Shown here piece after piece: positions 6,334 through 9,137 of a DNA stretch of 9,137 nucleotides. The stretch lies in the NCBI GenBank assembly GCA_026419315.1, contig JANZZQ010000042.1:1-9137 (forward strand). Reading direction: 5' to 3'. Every line of letters begins with the position of its first letter. Position 1 is the stretch's first letter. The notes beneath the pieces are model-generated. The model had not been told where the DNA came from, made no database searches, and saw only the letters and a list, made by a program, of their open reading frames with translations. The position numbers and the translations under genes are program-made. Source of the stretch: Armatimonadota bacterium (GTDB lineage: Bacteria; Armatimonadota; Fervidibacteria; Fervidibacterales; Fervidibacteraceae).

Positions 6334-6445
6334 CAAAGTCCCAGCTTTCAAGAGACACGAGGAGAGCAGGCGATATGCCGTTTCCGACGGTCTTTGTGTT
6401 AGCATAAAGTTGGGCGAGTCAAGGTCTCGCTCTAACTCTGGTTTT

Positions 6446-6453
6446 GAGAGGTG
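6446..6453 (+). promoter_or_regulatory. Ribosome binding site fixing the start at 6461
   Basis: GAGAGGTG lies 7 bases before the ATG at 6461. The frame is open back to an ATG/GTG region near 6410, but the Shine-Dalgarno site and the signal peptide that begins exactly at 6461 make this the start. Confidence 0.65.
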
Positions 6454-6460
6454 TTTCGCT

Positions 6461-7372
6461 ATGAAAAAGGTCTGGTTCGTTGGGTTGCTCTGCGTTGGTT
6501 TAATTTCAGCGGCGTTAGCGCAGACTCAGCAAAGTCCGACCCCGCAACAAACTTTCGTTTTGCGCTATAAAGGCAAACCGGGTGATGTCAACCGATACAA
6601 AGCCTGGTTTGTCATGAGGATGATCGGGACATTCGTCACCCCTCTCGGACCAAGGGAGAGACGAGTGGAGTATCAATCGGAGGCAACCTATTTGCACAAA
6701 ATCGTGAGCGTTGCCGAGGATGGAACGCTTGAAATAGAAACGACGAAAGAGAGCGGGAAAGCAAAGATTGGGGACGGCGAACGGATGGAAGATTTGCCCG
6801 ATAGCCCATACAGGCGCGTTGTCAAGATGACGAACCGGGGCAAAGTGATTGAGGAGAGGGAGTTTGAGAACGGCGAGGTGAAGGAGGAAGAGGACGGTGA
6901 TGCTGAAGAGCCTGAGGGCGCGATCCGCCGTTACGACCCAACTCGCTGGTTTGACAAAATTTACGAGACCGCCGTTCACAATATTGCCTTCCCCGAACAA
7001 GCGGTCAAAGTTGGGGACAGTTGGCAGGAGCAAGTCAGCGAGCAAATGACTCCAAATTGCAAGGTCCAGATCACCATAACCTCACGCTTTAAAGAGTTGG
7101 TCAAACTGAATGGAAGGCTTTGTGCAGTGATTCAGAGCGACATAGATGCACCGTTTGAAGGACAGGATAGCGTCGGCGAAGCAACGGTCAAGGTGAAAGG
7201 TCGTCTCACGGCAACATTGACGATTTACTTTGACCCAGAACTTGGCGATGAGGTTCAGGCGGTGGATGAGGCGAGATTTGTCCTTGAGACGACTTTAGGC
7301 GCGCCCGGTCGCCCAGCCTTAACGATCACCAACAAGATCATCGGCAGGGGCAACACCCTAAGGTTGGCTTAA
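6461..7372 (+). CDS. Secreted protein of unknown function (DUF6263-like pattern)
   Basis: A 303-residue exported protein. Residues 1-20 are a clear Sec signal peptide (MKKVW, hydrophobic core FVGLLCVGLISAA, cleavage likely after Ala-Leu-Ala20 before Gln21); there is no lipobox. The mature part is beta-rich with no further membrane segment. It begins with FVLRYKGKPGDVNRYKAW and has a second half with FPEQAVKVGDSWQEQV, a pattern I associate with DUF6263-like bacterial envelope proteins. A highly acidic stretch (about residues 135-152, KEEEDGDAEEPEG) interrupts the two halves and could be a flexible or metal-binding loop. No catalytic motif is visible. It is flanked by 127 bases upstream and 50 downstream, so it may be its own unit; a possible weak -10 (CATAAA, 6403-6408) lies upstream without a convincing -35. 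The signal peptide is sure; the family is tentative and the role unknown. Confidence 0.85.
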   Translation: MKKVWFVGLLCVGLISAALAQTQQSPTPQQTFVLRYKGKPGDVNRYKAWFVMRMIGTFVTPLGPRERRVEYQSEATYLHKIVSVAEDGTLEIETTKESGKAKIGDGERMEDLPDSPYRRVVKMTNRGKVIEEREFENGEVKEEEDGDAEEPEGAIRRYDPTRWFDKIYETAVHNIAFPEQAVKVGDSWQEQVSEQMTPNCKVQITITSRFKELVKLNGRLCAVIQSDIDAPFEGQDSVGEATVKVKGRLTATLTIYFDPELGDEVQAVDEARFVLETTLGAPGRPALTITNKIIGRGNTLRLA

Positions 7373-7405
7373 GCAATTCACAATCGGGCTTTTCCCACGC
7401 TACGG

Positions 7406-7412
7406 AAAGGAG
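7406..7412 (+). promoter_or_regulatory. Ribosome binding site for the nicotinate phosphoribosyltransferase gene
   Basis: AAAGGAG lies 10 bases before the GTG at 7423 and supports that non-ATG start. Confidence 0.6.
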
Positions 7413-7422
7413 CGGAGCCGCT

Positions 7423-8592
7423 GTGTGGTTCATAGCGACGCCTGAGGACTTGAAGTCTGGTCGTCTGACCGATGTTTACTTTGAGCGGACAGTTCAAATC
7501 TTGAAAGCGGCTGGCATAAGTAAGCGTGTTGTCATGGAAGTCAGAGCGACCCATTTGCCCCGAAATTACGAATGGGGGATTTTCGTTGGCGTAGAAGAGG
7601 CACTTCATTTGCTTGAGGGTTTGCCTGTAGATGTTGACGGGCTTGAGGAAGGGAGCGTTTTTCGGGCGGGTGAACCCGTTTTGCGAGTAAGCGGAGAATA
7701 CACCAAGTTCGGAATTTACGAAACGCCTTTGCTCGGAATTTTGTGTCAAGCGTCTGGAGTTGCGACTAAGGCAGCAAGGTGCAAAAAGGCTGCCGGCCAT
7801 CGCCTCGTGTTCAGTTTCGGGGCAAGAAGGATGCATCCAGCGGTTGCGCCTGCGATTGACCGAGCCGCATACATTGGTGGTTGCGACGGCGTGGCAGTGA
7901 CGATGAGCGCTGAACTTTTGGGCATAAAGCCTTCGGGAACAATGCCCCACGCCCTTATCATCTTGATCGGGGATACCGTTGAAGCGTTGAAGTGGTTTGA
8001 CAGAGTTATTGACCCATCGGTGCCGAGAGTTGCCCTCATTGATACTTTTAACGACGAGAAATTTGAAGCCATTCGCTGCGCTGAAGCGTTAGGCGAAAGA
8101 CTTGCCGCAGTCAGATTTGATACGCCAGGCTCCCGGAGAGGGGATATGTTGGAGTTGCTCCGGGAGGTTCGTTGGGAGTTGGATATCCGTGGCTTCAAAC
8201 ATGTCAAGTTGTTCGTCAGTGGTGGACTTGACGAATATGAGATTTTGCAGTTAAACGAGATTGCCGACGCATACGGCGTCGGCACCGCAATCAGCAACGC
8301 ACCGACAATAAACTTCGCAATGGACATCGTTGAAGTTGAGGGTAGACCAATTGCAAAACGAGGCAAGATGGCTGGCTCAAAAGACATCTGGCGCTGTGAA
8401 AATTGCCTTCACGGGGTCGTTATTCTCGCCAATTGCGAACCGGAAGGTCCTTGCCCACAATGCGGTGGCAGTTTGGTCAAGGCGACGAAACCGTTGATGC
8501 GAAACGGCCAAATTGTCGCGACGCTCCCTTCCCCGCAAGAACTTCGCGAGCGCGTTCTGAGCGTTTTGCCGAGACTTGAACCGATCCGTTGA
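7423..8592 (+). CDS. pncB: Nicotinate phosphoribosyltransferase with C-terminal zinc knuckle
   Basis: A 389-residue cytoplasmic enzyme that joins nicotinate to PRPP to give nicotinate mononucleotide, the entry step of NAD salvage. The N-terminal domain (about 1-115) includes DVYFERTVQIL and the family's MEV segment. The barrel domain has FGARRMHPAVAPAIDRAAYIGG, then GTMPHALI, DTFNDEKFEA, VRFDTPGSRRGD (PRPP/phosphate region) and the FVSGGLDEYEI motif. After the barrel, CENC (Cys325, Cys328) and CPQC (Cys344, Cys347) form a four-cysteine zinc-knuckle-like module. The size and this module match the roughly 390-residue type known from Thermoplasma acidophilum, rather than the E. coli PncB type. 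Because related quinolinate phosphoribosyltransferases share the fold, the nicotinate assignment rests on the overall pattern. Start is GTG; the gene is followed after 31 bases by the ATP synthase leader genes. Confidence 0.9.
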   Translation: MWFIATPEDLKSGRLTDVYFERTVQILKAAGISKRVVMEVRATHLPRNYEWGIFVGVEEALHLLEGLPVDVDGLEEGSVFRAGEPVLRVSGEYTKFGIYETPLLGILCQASGVATKAARCKKAAGHRLVFSFGARRMHPAVAPAIDRAAYIGGCDGVAVTMSAELLGIKPSGTMPHALIILIGDTVEALKWFDRVIDPSVPRVALIDTFNDEKFEAIRCAEALGERLAAVRFDTPGSRRGDMLELLREVRWELDIRGFKHVKLFVSGGLDEYEILQLNEIADAYGVGTAISNAPTINFAMDIVEVEGRPIAKRGKMAGSKDIWRCENCLHGVVILANCEPEGPCPQCGGSLVKATKPLMRNGQIVATLPSPQELRERVLSVLPRLEPIR

Positions 8593-8610
8593 TGGATTGA
8601 CTTTCTTTTC

Positions 8611-8618
8611 GGCGGTGA
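8611..8618 (+). promoter_or_regulatory. Ribosome binding site for atpZ
   Basis: GGCGGTGA lies 5 bases before the ATG at 8624. The frame is open back to a TTG at 8576 inside pncB, but that would add 16 residues without a site. A second ATG at 8648 with AAGGAAGG upstream is an alternative. Confidence 0.45.
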
Positions 8619-8623
8619 CCTTC

Positions 8624-8848
8624 ATGAGTAAGGAAGGCAAAACTCCGATGCGCCGATTGGATTGGGCTATTGCAGCCACTTCCGGAACCTTCATGGTCGG
8701 TTCGGTGATTGCCGGCCTCGTTATAGGTTGGTGGCTTGACAAAAAGTTTGGTATTGACCCTATCGGCAAAGCCATCGGCGTGATTTTGGGTGGGACAGTG
8801 GGGACTATTGAGTTAGTTCGGATGCTTTTAAAAGTTTCGCGCCGGTGA
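8624..8848 (+). CDS. atpZ: AtpZ-like F0F1 ATP synthase assembly protein
   Basis: A 74-residue small membrane protein of the ATPase_gene1/AtpZ family, usually the first gene of bacterial F-type ATP synthase operons. It is thought to act with AtpI in c-ring assembly or in Mg/Ca uptake for the synthase; its exact job is debated. Two membrane segments are visible (about 15-37 and 46-68) separated by the hallmark GWWLDKKFG (35-43) and a DP turn (45-46). The last residues are basic (KVSRR). The next gene, 27 bases on, looks like AtpI, which supports the call. The start choice (8624 versus 8648) is not certain. Confidence 0.8.
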   Translation: MSKEGKTPMRRLDWAIAATSGTFMVGSVIAGLVIGWWLDKKFGIDPIGKAIGVILGGTVGTIELVRMLLKVSRR

Positions 8849-8861
8849 CGATACTTAAGAT

Positions 8862-8867
8862 GAGGTG
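8862..8867 (+). promoter_or_regulatory. Ribosome binding site for atpI
   Basis: GAGGTG lies 8 bases before the ATG at 8876. An ATG at 8860 in another frame stops after 12 codons and is not the gene start. Confidence 0.55.
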
Positions 8868-8875
8868 CGGGCTTG

Positions 8876-9137
8876 ATGGTCAAACGACCGACCGTTGATT
8901 TGGGGTTCCTGCAACGCACCTACCGGACGACATTGCTCGTGGGTGGATTGGTCACTTTGCTTTTGTGTGCGACGGCAAATGCCAAGTGGGTTATCAACTA
9001 CGCTTTCGGCGTTCTGGTGATGCTGGCTTTCGTGAAAACAACTGAAGTTTTCGTTACACAAACTTACCGGGCACCAACCGAACCTAAGCCCAAACGCCGT
9101 TGGATTGGGGTCCTGATGGTCGGTAAGTGGGTAGTCC
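8876..9137 (+). CDS. atpI: AtpI-like ATP synthase subunit I, N-terminal part (cut by window edge)
   Basis: An open frame of 87 codons from the ATG at 8876 that runs off the right end. It begins MVKRPTVDLGFLQRTYRTTL, then a hydrophobic segment (LLVGGLVTLLLCATA, about residues 20-34), and a second (about 37-54, including YAFGVLVMLAFV), followed by a polar stretch rich in Pro, Lys and Arg (PTEPKPKRRW) and the start of a third hydrophobic run at the cut (WIGVLMVGKWVV). The RTYR-TTLL opening and the paired helices fit the ATP synthase subunit I family, and the position directly after AtpZ is where AtpI sits. The a-, c- and b-subunit genes would be expected further right. The call depends more on position than on a strong motif. 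Confidence 0.65.
   Translation, partial: MVKRPTVDLGFLQRTYRTTLLVGGLVTLLLCATANAKWVINYAFGVLVMLAFVKTTEVFVTQTYRAPTEPKPKRRWIGVLMVGKWVV

Noticed and set aside
6330..6358. A promoter at the TTGACA overlapping the end of pabB
   Set aside because: The -35 word is perfect, but no -10-like word occurs at 16-18 bases (AGACAC region). The TTGACA at 4864 likewise would place its -10 inside pabB, and the one near 704 is inside a coding region.
6378..6390. A terminator hairpin after pabB (CCGT/ACGG)
   Set aside because: The stem is only 4 bp and no continuous T-run follows.
7378..8387. Long antisense frames opposite pncB (about 190 and 213 codons), with similar ones opposite the secreted protein and the transporter
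   Set aside because: They lie wholly opposite well-supported genes, encode low-complexity Ser/Arg/Pro-rich peptides without motifs, and lack convincing start sites.
1..9137. CRISPR arrays, insertion sequences, transposases, long direct repeats, attachment sites or phage genes
   Set aside because: No repeated spacer pattern, terminal inverted repeats or mobile-element proteins are visible in any frame. Apart from the ABC fusion point, no genes look broken.

Overview
The window is a gene-dense bacterial chromosome segment. Every gene I can support lies on the + strand, the gaps are short (the largest is about 220 bases), and GTG starts occur beside ATG. By eye the GC content is near 50 percent. 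An F-type ATP synthase operon head (AtpZ, AtpI), Shine-Dalgarno sites and Sec signal peptides show that this is a bacterium. A nicotinate phosphoribosyltransferase of the type known from Thermoplasma, with a C-terminal four-cysteine zinc knuckle, fits a deep-branching, possibly thermophilic lineage, but I cannot name a phylum from the sequence.

Bases 1-1600 hold a tightly coupled three-gene unit: the C-terminal end of a class V cysteine desulfurase (NifS/IscS type), a 90-residue thioredoxin-fold protein with a CEQC dithiol, and a membrane-anchored protein with two thioredoxin-like repeats whose CxxC motifs have decayed. The reading frames overlap by 11 and 4 bases, so they are probably translated together. 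This unit is the best candidate here for something not well described.

Bases 1640-4117 encode one 825-residue polypeptide that joins both ATPase domains of a ribose-type (CUT2) sugar importer to its permease. The join carries what looks like a relic of a separate start site. The 223-base gap that follows contains a small hairpin, a tRNA T-arm-like word and a T-run, but no RNA gene I can support.

Bases 4341-6333 hold a stand-alone RsmF-type PUA-like RNA-binding domain protein, then PabB, the chorismate-aminating subunit for folate synthesis. A secreted protein of unknown function (6461-7372) follows.

Bases 7423-8592 encode nicotinate phosphoribosyltransferase (NAD salvage). After 31 bases come the small membrane proteins AtpZ and AtpI (the latter cut by the window edge), which normally precede the F0F1 ATP synthase structural genes.

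Most of the window is ordinary metabolism and transport. The parts worth a second look are the cysteine desulfurase/thioredoxin unit, the ABC fusion with its junction, and the stand-alone PUA-like protein.
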